NCBI GenBank assembly: GCA_019321725.1
Contig: CM033118.1
Location: 7,528,071 to 7,592,070 of the forward strand
Source: Paulownia fortunei
Lineage: Eukaryota > Streptophyta > Magnoliopsida > Lamiales > Paulowniaceae
Length of the DNA: 64,000 nucleotides
Reading direction: 5' to 3'
Below are positions 24,018 through 36,001 of the stretch, piece by piece. Every line of letters begins with the position of its first letter. Position 1 is the stretch's first letter. The position numbers and the translations under genes were made by a program. The notes under the pieces are model-generated. The model saw only the letters and a program-made list of their open reading frames with translations, was not told the origin of the DNA and did no database searches.

Positions 24018-25780
24018 AATTTCCCCACCTTTAACCTTTGCTTGTCCTCGAGCAAGCCTAAAACAAACCTAAACTAATCTATTTCATGATTGCGTTTGGC
24101 ATATGCAACAAGTCTTTAAACCCCTAAGTGACCCATAGAGGATGAGTTATAGTCTCGTGAAGGTTTTCATCAGTGATATCTACAAACACCTGTAATAACT
24201 ATCTTCCAACTGTTATTCTCATGAAGCAACAAAGTAATATAAAAATGAAATCAAATAGGCGTTGAGTTTAACTCTTAGTCATTCAAAAGTCAATACATTT
24301 ACGTAATAAGTATACTCAAGTGTGTGTGTGGATAGTTAATGTTAACAATGATGAAATTATGTATGCTTCAAATAAGTGAATTCTCATAAAACCTTACAAA
24401 AACCATCACCCAGTCTCTAACAGAAAAGTTAAATATCATAGGCTTTTCATTTGGTGCAAATCTCAACTACATTGAAGATACCACACGAAATCAAAAGGTC
24501 TTCAATAAAGGTTGTAATGGGGCCAAAGGGTAGTGATGTAGCTAAAAAATAAAAGGATATAATACAACAAATGTTCTAAAAACTTCATGAAATTAGAGAT
24601 ATAGAGTTTATCGATAAATAATTCTCAAACTCCACAAATTTCAATATTGGGGTCTATTGTTATTGAATTAGACCTCTCTTATTCATCTTGCAATATATCA
24701 TTTTTAGTTACAACTCGTAGCACTTTGCAATTTTTTTTTCTTTTTCTTTTTATTTATTTTTTATTTTAGAAGAAAAACTCCCCCACACTTATCTTTTATT
24801 CCAACTTGAATTTTTTTTGTAAGTTCACGATGTCAATAGAATGTCTCTTAAACTCGAATTATTTTTAGAACAAGGGTTGGATAATAGTGTATTTAAGTTA
24901 GGTAAAAAGATATGGTTACAAAATATATTTATTTATTGAAAGACTCAAAGTGGTTCACTAGGGGATGTTCTCTTAAAACATCACATGGGGAACAAGCTGA
25001 TTTGGCAATGGTGCTAGAAAGCTTAATGCCTTAATCATTTTTCTAGTGATGTACTATCAGTCGTTTACCTCGACAAATCAAAAGTAAAAGTTCTAATACT
25101 CAACCCCTACATATTCAAGATCCAAGTGATGATTAGAGAAAGGGCATAAGAACTTCTTATTTTAACATGATTGTCTTCACACTGAATAACATAACTATTT
25201 GTGCAAAAAATAATTGAGTATAATTATCGCAAAAATATATTAACCAAATAACAATATCAAAGTCTAAAACAACACTCATCATCAATCAAACTACATTATT
25301 CATGCTTGATTTTAATCATTGAAGTTGGAAGAATCTCTATGACTAAAAAAAAGTTAAAAAAATTGGTAATTCACAAACTTTTGTTAAAAACTTTACAAAC
25401 TTGCCATGTTATGCAAAAGAAAATGGGAATGCATCTCAAGAATATTACAATTACCCTTTACTCCACCACAATTTTTCATGATTTCAATGGACCCATCAGA
25501 AAACACGTTTGATTTTTTTTTTGAAATAAAATATTACAAAAATATACATTGAACACAGAAGTCATGATATCAACGATCCTTCACCCCAACCTAATTAAGA
25601 CATTATCCCCAATATCAAAAATCGAGAGGAAAGTAGAGTTTGAAAGATATAACCTGAAGTGTGGCTAAAAAAATAAAGTTGAAAAAAAAAACACATACTA
25701 TTAGATGAAACCATTAATGATAAGTATCACAAACTGAGAGTCAAATTCAATTTGCATTTTTTACCATTGTTTCTGTTGGA
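24018..25780 (-). other. Element B 3' untranslated region
   Basis: The region begins with the polypurine tract and the minus-strand CTCGAGGACAAGC motif (about 24030-24058). The remaining 1.7 kb is AT-rich with no long frame or recognisable domain, as in the 3' non-coding zones of plant Tat-type elements. The boundary with the captured segment upstream is not sharp. Confidence 0.6.
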
Positions 25781-26379
25781 CTAATCCACATTGGCCAATG
25801 TTGGATCAGATTCTAGCACATATGCTAGATGTTGATCAATCAGCTGATCAGGCGTCGGAGTAAAAATGAGGATTCTTCTCGCAGACGTTAAATAATTTTT
25901 TTTTTCACAGCATGATCTACAAAAGATAGCAAACCATCATAAAAACCATTAACATTAAGAATACCTGTAGGTTTTTGGTGAATATTGTGTTATGCCCAAG
26001 AGACAACTTGGAATAATTCCTCCAGTATACCAAAACTACCAGGTAGAATGATGAATGCATCCGCATTATTTATCATGTTAGACATTCTATCCTGAATATG
26101 TAACACTTTTAGCTCATATTCAATGGTCATACCTATGATATTCTATACTTTAAAAGATTTTGAGATAACGCCCAAAACTTTGACTCCTTCTACATAAGCA
26201 GAAATAACAACACTCCCCATTAACCCCAAACTGCCTCCCCCATACATTAAATGAATTTTTCTTCCTACTAAAGTTCTACGAAGGTTATTGGATGCCTCTA
26301 TAAACTCACTATTTTTTCCTAGATTGGATCCACAAAAAATATAAATGTAATTGAATTTGCGAGTTGAAGAAACTTCTAT
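25781..26379 (-). pseudogene. LOG: LONELY GUY (LOG) cytokinin-activating enzyme, intronless retro-captured pseudogene
   Basis: Read leftward from 26379, the sequence encodes almost the whole of a plant LOG protein, about 200 residues. LOG converts cytokinin riboside 5'-monophosphates to free cytokinins in the cytosol. Visible pieces in one frame are [89 protein letters not shown]. After a frame change in an A-run near 25893-25903 it continues TPTPDQLIDQHLAYVL to a stop at about 25781. Defects: the start codon position is ATA, a TAG at 26145-26143, a TAA at 25992-25990 where LOGs have glutamine, the frameshift, and a changed catalytic loop (PGSFGILEE for the family's PGGxGTxEE). Plant LOG genes are multi-exon, but this copy has no intron, so it derives from spliced mRNA. 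It lies in element B where integrase is expected. Confidence 0.88.
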
Positions 26380-26599
26380 TTTTTATTTTATTTTATTTTG
26401 AAAATAAGTTGTGCAAAAATAGATGAGTACGGTGATATTTATTGAGGTGTGAACAGGGAATGCATTTATTGCATACCATTTTCTTTTGTCAAAAAGATTG
26501 AAAATAAGGGGACACAAAATTTAAAAATTACCTACTTACACGTGAATGTACATGTAGTTGTGATTGTGGCTCACATCTTTTTCGGGTTTTACGTCTAGT
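26380..26599 (-). other. A-rich leader upstream of the LOG pseudogene
   Basis: On the minus strand this is AT-rich with repeated AAAATAAAAT words just upstream of the pseudogene's lost start. It could be the captured 5' UTR of the LOG mRNA. No other feature is seen. Confidence 0.4.
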
Positions 26600-27176
26600 A
26601 ACGAATTAAACGCTCTCTATGAGTTGAGGATATGCTTCCCATCCAATTTTCTTATAAACTAGCAAACATGGTCTTTTAATGTCAGATTCCCAAAACTATA
26701 AAACTCATATTCATTTCGAAAATGATCCCACAAATCAAGAATTGCACGTTGTACCAATCCATATGAATCCATCTCAAGAGTCAATATAATGTGATCTAAA
26801 GACTTCTTACTCAGTCTATCCATAATAAATTTAAGTTTATCTTCTCGATTTTTAGTGACCATTTCTAAAGAACAACACTTTGTGTTGCAAGTCCAACTAG
26901 CACAATTGTGACAAACTTTTATTTTTTTCGCCCTTCGTTTTTTAGAAACTCATGTGAAAACTCACCTGCTCTTGCCTTTACTTAAATTATCCATCATATA
27001 TCCTCTGGGATGCCCTTGTGCAGAAGCATTCTCAATCTTTCAATCCTGATTTTATAAATATTCAAAATTGCATTTTTAGGAAGAAAAGAAAATCGCTTCT
27101 TCAGAGTAAGAAAAATGTCACCCATTTTGAAAAGAACAAGAAAAGAGAATGAGAAAAGCACAAAAAATTTGTACAA
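26600..27176 (-). pseudogene. Unidentified coding-like segment inside element B
   Basis: Minus-strand frames run in series with interruptions. A first piece (27176-26994) contains MGDIFLTLKKRFSFLPK and IRIERLRMLLHKGIPEDI. A middle part has a cysteine-rich stretch (VCHNCASWTCNTKCCSLEM, about 26920-26860). A last piece (26862-26659) contains KLKFIMDRLSKKSLDHIILT, LEMDSYGLVQRAILDLWDHF and FGNLTLKDHVC. The composition is that of a soluble protein, unlike surrounding junk. It does not resemble gypsy reverse transcriptase, RNase H or integrase. I do not recognise the family. It may be a second captured host fragment or a fast-evolving element-encoded ORF. Confidence 0.45.
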
Positions 27177-27885
27177 AGATTTCAGTTGTTTGGGAAATTG
27201 AAAAGTCCAACTTTAATAGCTACGGAGTACCGTTATCTGCCACTTAACTAGGAAAAGAAAAAAAATAAAAGAAAAAAAACTTTCAAAACAAATAAAGTCA
27301 GAGAAAATGAGTACAAATGAAAGGATTAATATCTTTAATATCAGCAATGATCCATCCTAAAGCATTCTTATGCATTTTCAGAGTTTCGATCAACTTATCT
27401 TCTTGAGATGCATCAGTTTGGAAGAAATTATTACTGAAAAAGTCTCATTCTCACCCAAAAAAAAGTATTTCAAATCAACCACAAGAGCTTTAATACTTGA
27501 TGGAATAGATTTTACTGTTGATGATGAAAGTTCTTCAAACCTTAGCTTCAAAAATATTTTTCTTGTACCTACGAAAATTTAGAGATAGTATTAGCGTGTG
27601 CCTTTTTACAAATACTTTCACTTTCAAAACAAGTCTCCAAAGAATCTGAAGAGTTAGTGGTAGTAAAGTATTCATGAACAAGTTCTTCAATTGAATCTAC
27701 TTCTTGTACTTCGACATCTTCTACAAGTTGCTTACAAACATTAAATACATTTAATTCCAAAGTCATACTTTCAAATGATAACTTCAAAATACCATTCCTA
27801 CAGTTGATCAAAGCATTTGAAATTGCAATAAAAGGACAACTCAAAATGATAGAAATTTATGTATGTGTTTGTACAACAGGCTCTC

Positions 27886-30594
27886 TGTAACACCCACTAC
27901 TCAACAACTATAAATAAAGTATAATTTGACATAATAGAACCTGTGTGCATGCATCAAATATTTTTTTTGGTATGTAGCACTTTAAGAAAGGATAAATCAC
28001 TTTTTACATGCACAACCTTATTTAAAATACTTTGTCACATATGTCCTGTATATAGCATGATCAATATTTATATAAAAACAAAACGCCCACAATATTTATA
28101 TACTTCTTTTTACAATAAAGTTTTAAAAGCAAAATATATTATCAGTCTCAAAATCTAATACAACAAGCTCAAAATATAACAAGCTAACAAAATAGCCCAA
28201 TAGGTCGTCATCCATGTACACACTCCCTCAAACACCTGCAGGAGTTCCAACAGCTACCCAACCAGCAAAAGATGCTTCAAGCATCGTCGTGCTCACTTAC
28301 AATGCATAAACTATATTAGCTAACACTCAACAAGTAAAGATGATGCATGTCAAAAAATAATTCACAATATCAAGTCAAGCATCTCAAAATGCTATGCCTA
28401 CAATGCAATTTCATGCATCAAAATATTTCTCTCAAAATTATTTCTTTTTTGGGTCTCTGACCAATGCTACTATCCCATGCACCGGAAAAAATCTCTACAC
28501 ACCGCCATAATCCAATGATAAAAAATGATATAAGCATGCAAATTCATGCATACTCACACATATGAAAATCTATGTACGCGAACCTATAAATTCATGCATA
28601 CAATCATGCAAATCTATGCATGCTTCGGTGCACTAGTAGTGGTCAACAAAATATTTTCCTTACTCAGAATCATATCATGCAATGCAAGATTTGTCACAAT
28701 ATTCGTATATGATGCATGCATGTGCCAATGCCCATATATGTATGCTCAATAGGCATGAATGACAATAATGCATGTCCTCTTCTATACACATATGATATAT
28801 GATATTGCATATAAATCACACATTTACTGTCTATGCATTATAGTTGCAAATGAATCTTTACTCATCTTTCACTTGGTTGGTGGCTTAATCTAGATTTGTT
28901 TAGTATTTCTCTCTAACCTTAAATGTAAAATAACCTGTAATATTACCCAACATCAAGCACCATTCCCAATTTGCCAAGTTGAAAGTACAAAATCTCATAC
29001 TAAGACTTTAAACACCAACCTATCTAGGTAACAATCAAACTTTCACAAACTAGAACCCAATATAGTCCCTCAAATACCTTAATTTCTCATCTTAAATACA
29101 TGTAAACATTATGTAATTGAAGTATTATCACTCTAATAGCATGTACCTAATTGTTAGAATTCAATAGCAACATGTTTAGGCTGAAACATACTAAGTTATC
29201 AAATGGGACAGATTTTCACCTTCTAATTTCCTTGGTACCACATTAGGTTTCATAGACATTTTGATATCCTTAGGAATATTTATTTACTCTAAATTTTTTA
29301 CATGTAGAACAATATAACCATGCCATAAAGTTTCCAAAACACATGGGTCTAGGTCCTCTAATTCAGTCCCCTTCACAGCACACCAGAACAGATATTCTTA
29401 CTTTAGCAGTTTTAAGTGTTTCTTCAATTTCATGCCTAATTTTCATTTCTAACCGATGTAAATTTATTACAATACTCTTAACCCATATATAAACATGTAT
29501 ATGATGATAATTACAGGTTTTATTCAACATATCATATACTTTTGAAGCCTAAAACATAAGAATACAACAAGGTGACAGTTTTTAGTACAAGTGTTTTCTA
29601 TCAAGTATTTACAACCAAAAACCCTTTCTTTGTGCACCAACGCCTATCTAATAACATAATAAAATATTTATAAATAATATTCAAAGTTTAATAAGCCAAT
29701 AAACCTCAAATAAATCTGAAAGTCATGCCAAACCCATAGGTTAAGCTCACCTTACATAGTTTTCTACTTGAACTTGGTTATTTCTCATTCCCTTCGCTTG
29801 TTTTGCCTCCTTTTTCGGTTGGAATCATGTAGGACCTATTTAGAGAGCTTTTTCTATGTATTTAGAAGCTGAAATGGTGTAGAAGAAGGTTCAAGTCGTG
29901 GCTGTTAGTTTAAGATTGAAGAATAGGTTGAGGCGCTAGCTTGATAAGTCTAAGCATGAGATGGCATAAGCTTGAGGTGACATGTAATGGTATAATTTGA
30001 TTATCTCCCTTATCTTGCATCCCTAATCTTGTGTGTCTCACATATTCTTATTTGGTTGCAACCTATCTTAGTCAACATTCATTCCCGTAGCTAATTCCTA
30101 TGTCCGTTCATTAGCTTCTTCACCCAAAAAATCATCGGTTCTTGCCCGATTGATAAGTTTGTGCACCGATAGTGTTACAAACCTATGAACTTATTTATGT
30201 AATATTTAAATTATAGTATTATATGTCTAGTTATTCCAAGTGTATGATTTAAATATACATATAATATTAAAATTCATGATAAAACTGACTCACTTTCTAT
30301 AAACGTTTTGGTGACACCTTTCGAACTCCTAAGGTTACCACGTGTAACCTAACACTATTTAATATATTGATACCTAAATTTCTTCTTATCTCAATACAAA
30401 TTCAACCACTTAGGTTAGGAAATTCAATAACTAATACCGTGCGAGAGCTTCAGAATTAAGTTCAATATTCAAGAATATTATATAAAAGAAATAAAATATG
30501 TAATGTTAATATAAATACAAGTAGCATATAAAATTAGCACATAATGCATGAATCATATTTGGCCAGGTGAGTAATGAGTGGTTCGGGTATCACA
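27886..30594. mobile_element. Solo LTR C1 (2709 bp) in element B protease
   Basis: It begins TGTAACACCC and ends GGGTATCACA, so it has TG...CA ends with an imperfect inverted repeat. CTCTC at 27881-27885 and CTCTG at 30595-30599 are the 5-bp duplication with one change. It is homologous along its whole length to 37877-40748. There are no protein domains and only one LTR, so it is a solo LTR left by unequal recombination. Read on the minus strand it starts TGTGATACCC, which recalls Del/Tekay chromoviruses; that family call is tentative. Confidence 0.85.
28536..28740. repeat. CATGCA/ATGCAAAT motif cluster in solo LTR C1
   Basis: CATGCA (RY/Sph-type) words recur many times, with ATGCAAAT words between them. 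The equivalent part of C2 (38520-38735) has the same arrangement with more regular AAATCCATGCA units. This is probably part of the LTR's U3 control region; that is inference. Confidence 0.6.
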
Positions 30595-31253
30595 CTCTGT
30601 GTCCAAAATAATGAAATAAACTGTAAAGTAAAACTTATCAATTTGTACCAACACATCTTCTACTACTCCCTTTGGAACTTTAATCGAACGGTCAGCTAGT
30701 TGGAGTACAGCAGAAGTTGTTTTAAGTTTTTCCAAACCTAACTGTTCATAAACTGAGAAAGATAGAAGATTTATACTAACACCAAGATCAAGCAAAGCAT
30801 GCTCTATTCTAGTGTTTCCTATGGTACATGAAATAGTTGGACAACCCGGATCTTTGTACTTGGGTGGAGTGAATTATTAAATGATTGAACTAACACTTTC
30901 AATTAAAAATGTCTTCTTTTGTATATGATGTTTTCTTTTGATTGTACACAACTCTTTCAAAAATTTGGCAAAAGGTGGAACTTATTTGATTGCATCCAAC
31001 AATGGAATATTAATCTTGACTTGTTTAAAAATTTCAAAAATTTTAGCATTTGAATTCAATTTCTGAGTTGCTTGCAATCTTTGAAGAAAAGGTGCTGGAG
31101 GTAAATATTTTTCTTTTTCATCATTTTCACACTTACCTTCTTCAAACTTACCTTCATCATCAAGACTATTTCCATTCTTCATTTCTGGAGGTGGATTAGA
31201 AACTTTCTCCTTGGGATGAATAGTCTTATCAATAACTTTTGCATTCTGAAGAG

Positions 31254-32551
31254 TTATGAATGAATTAGTCTCCTTGACTGAATTTTCATCTGAAGAAGAA
31301 ACATGATACTGAATGAAATGATTAAGTTGAGGTTGAGCAGGAAATTTATATTTTCATTAGTACGCAAAGAAGCTGTCAGTGTTGAAAGTGTGCTTTTGAT
31401 CTCATTGATAGCTTGTGAAGTTTGATTATTGATGTTTGTTTGTTCATGCATAAATGCTTGCAAAGTTTTCTCAAGGGATTTTGTGTGTGGAGCTGGATAA
31501 GAATGAAAGTTTGGTGGTTTTTGTGAATGCAGCGATTGGGTACAGTTATCATCTCGCCAACTGAAATTGGGATGATTTATCCATTGTGGATTGTAAGTTT
31601 TAGAATATGGAGAATGAAAAGGTTTTTTGAATGTGTTCATAAAATTTGCTTGTACTGGAATATTTGGACATTCATTGGTGGAATGCCTCAAAAGTTCACA
31701 ATTACTACAAACTTCTTCCTCTTGCACATATTTGATTTCCTTTTCTTTTTTAAGTTCCATGGCTTCAACTTTTCTTGTTAAACTAGCAAGCCTGGCATTT
31801 AGATCATCTTCTTGGCTGAGGTAATATTTTCCTTTATTACTATTAATAAGATTAGATCTAATAGAACCTTAGGAAGAATTAGCACTATGCCATGATTGAG
31901 AGTTTTCTGTCAAATGATCTAGATATTCTAGGGCTTCATTAGGTTATTTATCAGTAAACTCACCATTATACATTGTTTCATCAAATTGTTCTGTTTCAGG
32001 AGTTAAACCTTCATAAAAGAAACTAATTAAGCGCCATTTTTCAAAACTATGATGTGGGTATGAATTCAACAAATCTTTAAATCTTTCCCAACATTAAAAG
32101 AAAGCTTCATTAGAATTTGAGAAAAAATTTGAATTTGCCTTTTCAAAGCATTAATTGTATGAGTTGGAAAGATTTTTTTCAAAAATTCAGCTTATATTTC
32201 TTGTCAAGTGCCAATTGGCCTAGGTTTTAAAGAATTAAGCCAATTTTTTGCTTTATCTTTTAAAGAAAAAAGGCTATAATTTGAGCTTAACAATCTCATT
32301 TGTGCAAGTTTGATCATCAAAAGTGGCACATATTTCATCAAATTTTTTCAAATGCAAGTAAGAGCTTTCAGAGTCTAAACCATGAAAATTAGGAAGTAAA
32401 GAAATCATGTCTGGCCTGAATCAAAAGTTATTTGCATTAAGAGAAAAATGAAACAAGAATGAGAAGAATTTTGAGAAGGTTGCAAGTAATAACGCATAGT
32501 ACGCACCTGTTGATTCTCATTTTCATCCTAGACACTTTCATTTTTAGCCAT
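31254..32551 (-). pseudogene. Element B gag (broken)
   Basis: The first codons (MAKNES) start at 32551. Homology to plant Tat/Ogre-type gag follows with several stops and frame changes: MISLLPNFHGLDSESSYLHL at about 32410, KFDEICATFDDQTCTNEI near 32340, CWERFKDLLNSYPHHSFEKW near 32090, RLISFFYEGLTPET next. The last 168 codons (31760-31254) are open and include a CCHC-like knuckle (CSNCELLRHSTNECP) and the conserved NTFKKPFHSPYSKTYNPQW tail. Gag forms the particle and packages the RNA; this copy is inactive. Confidence 0.87.
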
Positions 32552-32725
32552 GGTGGAAGTGTGTGGAGATGATTCAAACAAATTTTCAAACAAAGTTTCA
32601 GAATTATTTCTAAATAAACGCTGAGAATTATAACTACGATACCATATAACCATATATCCATAAAGAAAATAAACAAACTATATTTGCAAAGGAAAAATAT
32701 TAACAAACCTGAATACTTACCTTGC

Positions 32726-32743
32726 CTTCCCGGTAACGGCGTA
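32726..32743 (-). other. Element B primer-binding site (degenerate)
   Basis: The minus strand reads ACGCCGTTACCGGGAAGG close to the LTR edge. It is a decayed form of the TGGCGCCGTTGCCGGGGA-type site used by Athila/Tat elements. It confirms the minus orientation of B. Confidence 0.65.
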
Positions 32744-32750
32744 AAAAACT

Positions 32751-34350
32751 TGCTACAACTTTAAGGTTGTAAACCCAAGTGCAGGTTGTATTAAGTAATA
32801 AATTTCTCGTGAGTCCAAGGTCGATCCATAGGGAAGTTGCTTGAAGAATTCAGGATTATAATTTAAAAAAAATGGAATTTATGTCAATCAAAATATATGA
32901 ATAATTAATGTATGTTGTAACTAAAGAAAAATCAAAGTAATAAAAGTATTGATGATTAGGGATCCACTCTTGAGTTTTGGATAGAGAAACGGCCACTATT
33001 GGAATCCATACATAATGAAGGTTCCAATGGAAATATATTATCAAATAACTTATGCAGTAAGGTAATCATGATATTGTCTTACTATTGCAAATTATCATTT
33101 AACGCCAACACTTATTTATGGGATCAAGCATTTATTCACACCTTTATCAATAACAAATCAAGATTTCACATTAAAAGTCGGTGGGGTAAAATCGTACAAT
33201 AAGCTAAATAAACACAAGTATATGTTGTGCCATTAGAGATACATAAATCAAGAATCACTGTAAAACAAACAGGGTTTAGATCAAAACTCAAAATAATAAT
33301 ACAACATAGTTAAACATTTTCTACTCTTATAACCATTCCTCTTCTTCCATCAAGAGGTTCACTCTTTTTTTCAGAAAAATAAAATTTAGAAAGACATAAT
33401 AAATGTAGGAAAGAGTAAAAATAGAAGAGAAACTAGAGAATGAATTTCTATTACTACAAGAAAACTTACATTACTAGAAAACATACATACTAGAAAACTT
33501 AGCCTAAAGAAACCCTCTACCCCCCTCTCTTACAAGCTTAATACATGACCTATTTATAGTACTTGGAGTAAGCTAGAGGCCAAATAAATAATGGAAGGGT
33601 TAATCAAGTGGTATGCTAGTTTCCGAGAGTTGGTAATTTGTTACACCAAGTCCTCACCTACCAAATTGAATTGCATTTTAGGTCAGATATAGCTAGATTT
33701 TGATAATGATTAAAAATAACACAAATTGTAGATCTTTCGGTGCTGATATATTTTCATATATCATTTGTCAAATTTGGCGGTCGGATGAAGGAGATATGAT
33801 CAAATTATCGAATCATGTCCAATAGTCGTCCTTTAACAGCAACAACAACAACTTGTAGCCTATGTTTTTACCATTTTGACACATTTTCTCACCATCTTGT
33901 CTTCAACAAACGTGTAAATTCTCTTGTGTATAACATATCTAAATTGCCGCCCAAAATAAATTTGGGCTTAAGAGATATGACCTAATTGGTCAAATAAGTT
34001 AATATTGGGCTAAACTCTAATCCGAATTTTGGTGATCCATTTTGTGCAACCACTTGGATGAATTTTTTGCTATAATCAAGACTGAATTAGGTTGAGCTTC
34101 CAACAAAAAAATTGTACTTCTATCTCTTGGCTTTCAAATGAAATAAGTTTCAGGTCCATAGGGCTTTTGATCATGAAGTTATGCTCAAAACACAAAAACT
34201 ACACAAGTTTGGAAACATGCTTCTTTTGATTTTTTTATATTCATTAATTACCTAACACAAAACATTAATAAAATAATAATATTAACAAGAATAAAGCAAG
34301 AAAAGTATAAAGAATTTGATACAAAAATATATCAAAATATGTACTTATTA
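32751..34350 (-). repeat. Element B 5' LTR (1600 bp)
   Basis: It starts TGCTACAACTTTAAGG and ends GTACTTATTA, where the terminal CA has mutated to TA. The target duplication GGTGC follows immediately. A 295-bp segment at about 33560-33855 is absent from the other LTR; it is bordered by TATAG/TAG, so either a deletion in the left copy or a small insertion here is possible. Confidence 0.9.
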
Positions 34351-34748
34351 GGTGCCATATGTTCTGTGTGCCTCATTTGCAATTAATACCTAAGCGCTAA
34401 ATAACGGCGCCTAGGCGCCAAACATTGTGTTCGCCTAGTCTGCAATCAGCGCCTAAGCACCAAATAATGGCTCCTTGGCACCAAATACTCTGTTCAGCGT
34501 CTGACACCCCGTAGATGTGCTTGAGCTCATTTTCTTTAATTTTTGGTGCCTAAGCTCTGATAGGATGGCGCCTAGGTTCCATTTACTCATATTCTCCAAT
34601 CATTTTTCTTCAATTTACTAACATTTTATCACATCTTTCCATTCCCTACACAACACCAAACAAACATGTGAAAATGTTCTAAAACTTGCTTGAAAACATC
34701 TCATTAAGCTAAAGATACTCAAATTATCGGTGTAAAACTGATGTAACA
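34351..34748 (-). repeat. Element A 3' LTR, second part
   Basis: The LTR of A resumes after element B with GGTGCC and contains one copy of the 42-bp unit (34360-34401) that is present four times in the right LTR. It ends AACTGATGTAACA at 34748, matching AATCGATGTAACA at 48294. Confidence 0.9.
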
Positions 34749-36001
34749 AATACCCCCAAACTTAAATATTTGTTTGTGCTCAAGTAACAAAAGAAAAATA
34801 CCAGCTAAAACAAAGACCACAATGCAAACTTGAGTGCAACCAAGTACCAAAACATCAATATGACTCAAAAATTTTCAAAATGCCAACTTAAATGAAGCTT
34901 TAAAAGTCAATTAATACCTAAGTACCAACATGCATACCAATTTAACTCAACCTCATAATCTTGCGTATGTGTGTGTGTTATAGTCAGTTCATCAAGCCAT
35001 ATTCATCACTCAGATAAGTTTATAAAGGTAAACACTTTCTAGAAAATCCACTTCTAAAGATGAATTGATATGATCACCAAACTTCATATGCTTGCTTTTC
35101 ACACTAATCTCCACTAAATGTAGGTTAACTATAGCATCAAAGATCAAAAGGACTTTCAAAGCTTGTAATGTAAGGTTAGGATCATGGGTAGAAATTTGGA
35201 TAATAAAGTGGCTTGTAATCACTCCAAGACACATAACCAATCTAGAACCATACTTGCAAAAACCAATATCTCAACCTTGTATAATACTTCTTCTATTCGA
35301 ATTACATGTTTCTTTAAATATCTTTTCTCCTCTTTTCTCATTTTCCGCTTTTCTTTTGCTTTTCTTTTTACCCCCAAACTTATGATGTTTTATATTGATG
35401 ACAAAAAGGGTGTTTTTCACAATCTTCTCATCAATCTCCCTTTTTTTTAAGGGAGATGAGCTAAAAAATTGTCAAGTTTTTCCAACAGTTACATACTTGT
35501 ATAATCCACAAATCAAGCTCTAAATTAACTGTGCTTAGTGAAGAGTAAATTTGGTAGACAAAAATATATGAAGGCTCATTTCTTTTCTTTTTTGTGTGTT
35601 AGTAAAGAAACATGCTTAATTAGGCTCAAAGAGAACACTAAGGATAAAATATGCACATTGATAGACTGTAAAAGGCGCAACGCGTCCAAAAATAGCCTAA
35701 ATCATCTCCTTAATGCTATGTCATCTAAAATTTCATCTTGACTAGTGATCAAACAAGTTGGTGGGATTTTGTAGGCAGCACTTATACCCTATAAACTGTC
35801 TCTAAGCAAATAAATACAATTCAACAACCGGCTAGTGCAATGATTCGATTCAAGTGCATTCAAGAATACAATTTTTTTAAATAAAAATAACTAATAATTT
35901 ACGAACATAAATAAAAAACTACGACCCTATGACAAAGTAAAGAACACAAAACAAACTTAGACTCCGACAAAAACAACTTATACAAATAAACAACCCCAAA
36001 C
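34749..36001 (-). other. Element A 3' untranslated region with polypurine tract
   Basis: TACCCCCAAACTT at 34751-34763 is the polypurine tract read on the minus strand (AAGTTTGGGGGTA). The following 1.2 kb is AT-rich without domains. Frames at 35092-35450 lie here and have no recognisable homology. Confidence 0.7.

Larger units (their letters stand above)
27310..31250 (-). pseudogene. Element B protease and start of reverse transcriptase, split by solo LTR C1
   Basis: Right of C1 (31250-30595) the minus strand encodes a lysine/glutamate-rich linker, FLQRLQATQKLNSNAKIFEI, then the aspartic protease (LLDLGVSINLLSFSVYEQLG, KVPKGVVEDVLVQIDKF, FIILDTE). The last codons meet C1 at 30594. Left of C1 (27885 down) the same domain continues (EPVVQTHT, a stop, CPFIAISNALINCRNGILKL, FESMTLELNVFNV). 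The reverse transcriptase entry follows: VDLKYFFLGENETFSVIISS and, in another frame, ALGWIIADIKDINPFIC at about 27350-27315. The homology then ends. The protease active site reads DLG, as in many plant Athila/Tat elements. Confidence 0.85.
22701..34350 (-). mobile_element. Element B: Tat-like Ty3/gypsy retrotransposon carrying a captured LOG gene, minus strand
   Basis: LTRs at 22701-24017 and 32751-34350 both start TGCTACAACTTTAAGG. The element is flanked by a perfect 5-bp duplication GGTGC (22696-22700 and 34351-34355) inside the 3' LTR of element A. The minus strand reads gag (32551-31254), protease (split by solo LTR C1), and only the first part of reverse transcriptase (to about 27310). 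The expected remaining reverse transcriptase, RNase H and integrase are absent; that place holds an unidentified coding-like segment and a LOG pseudogene. The 3' end carries the TTGCTCGAGGACAAGCAAAG motif and GGTGGGGAAATT polypurine tract common in Tat/Ogre/Athila relatives. Non-autonomous. Confidence 0.9.

Noticed and set aside
34749..35450. Plus-strand frames of 88-97 codons in element A
   Set aside because: They lie on the non-coding strand of the 3' untranslated region and show no homology to any family I know.
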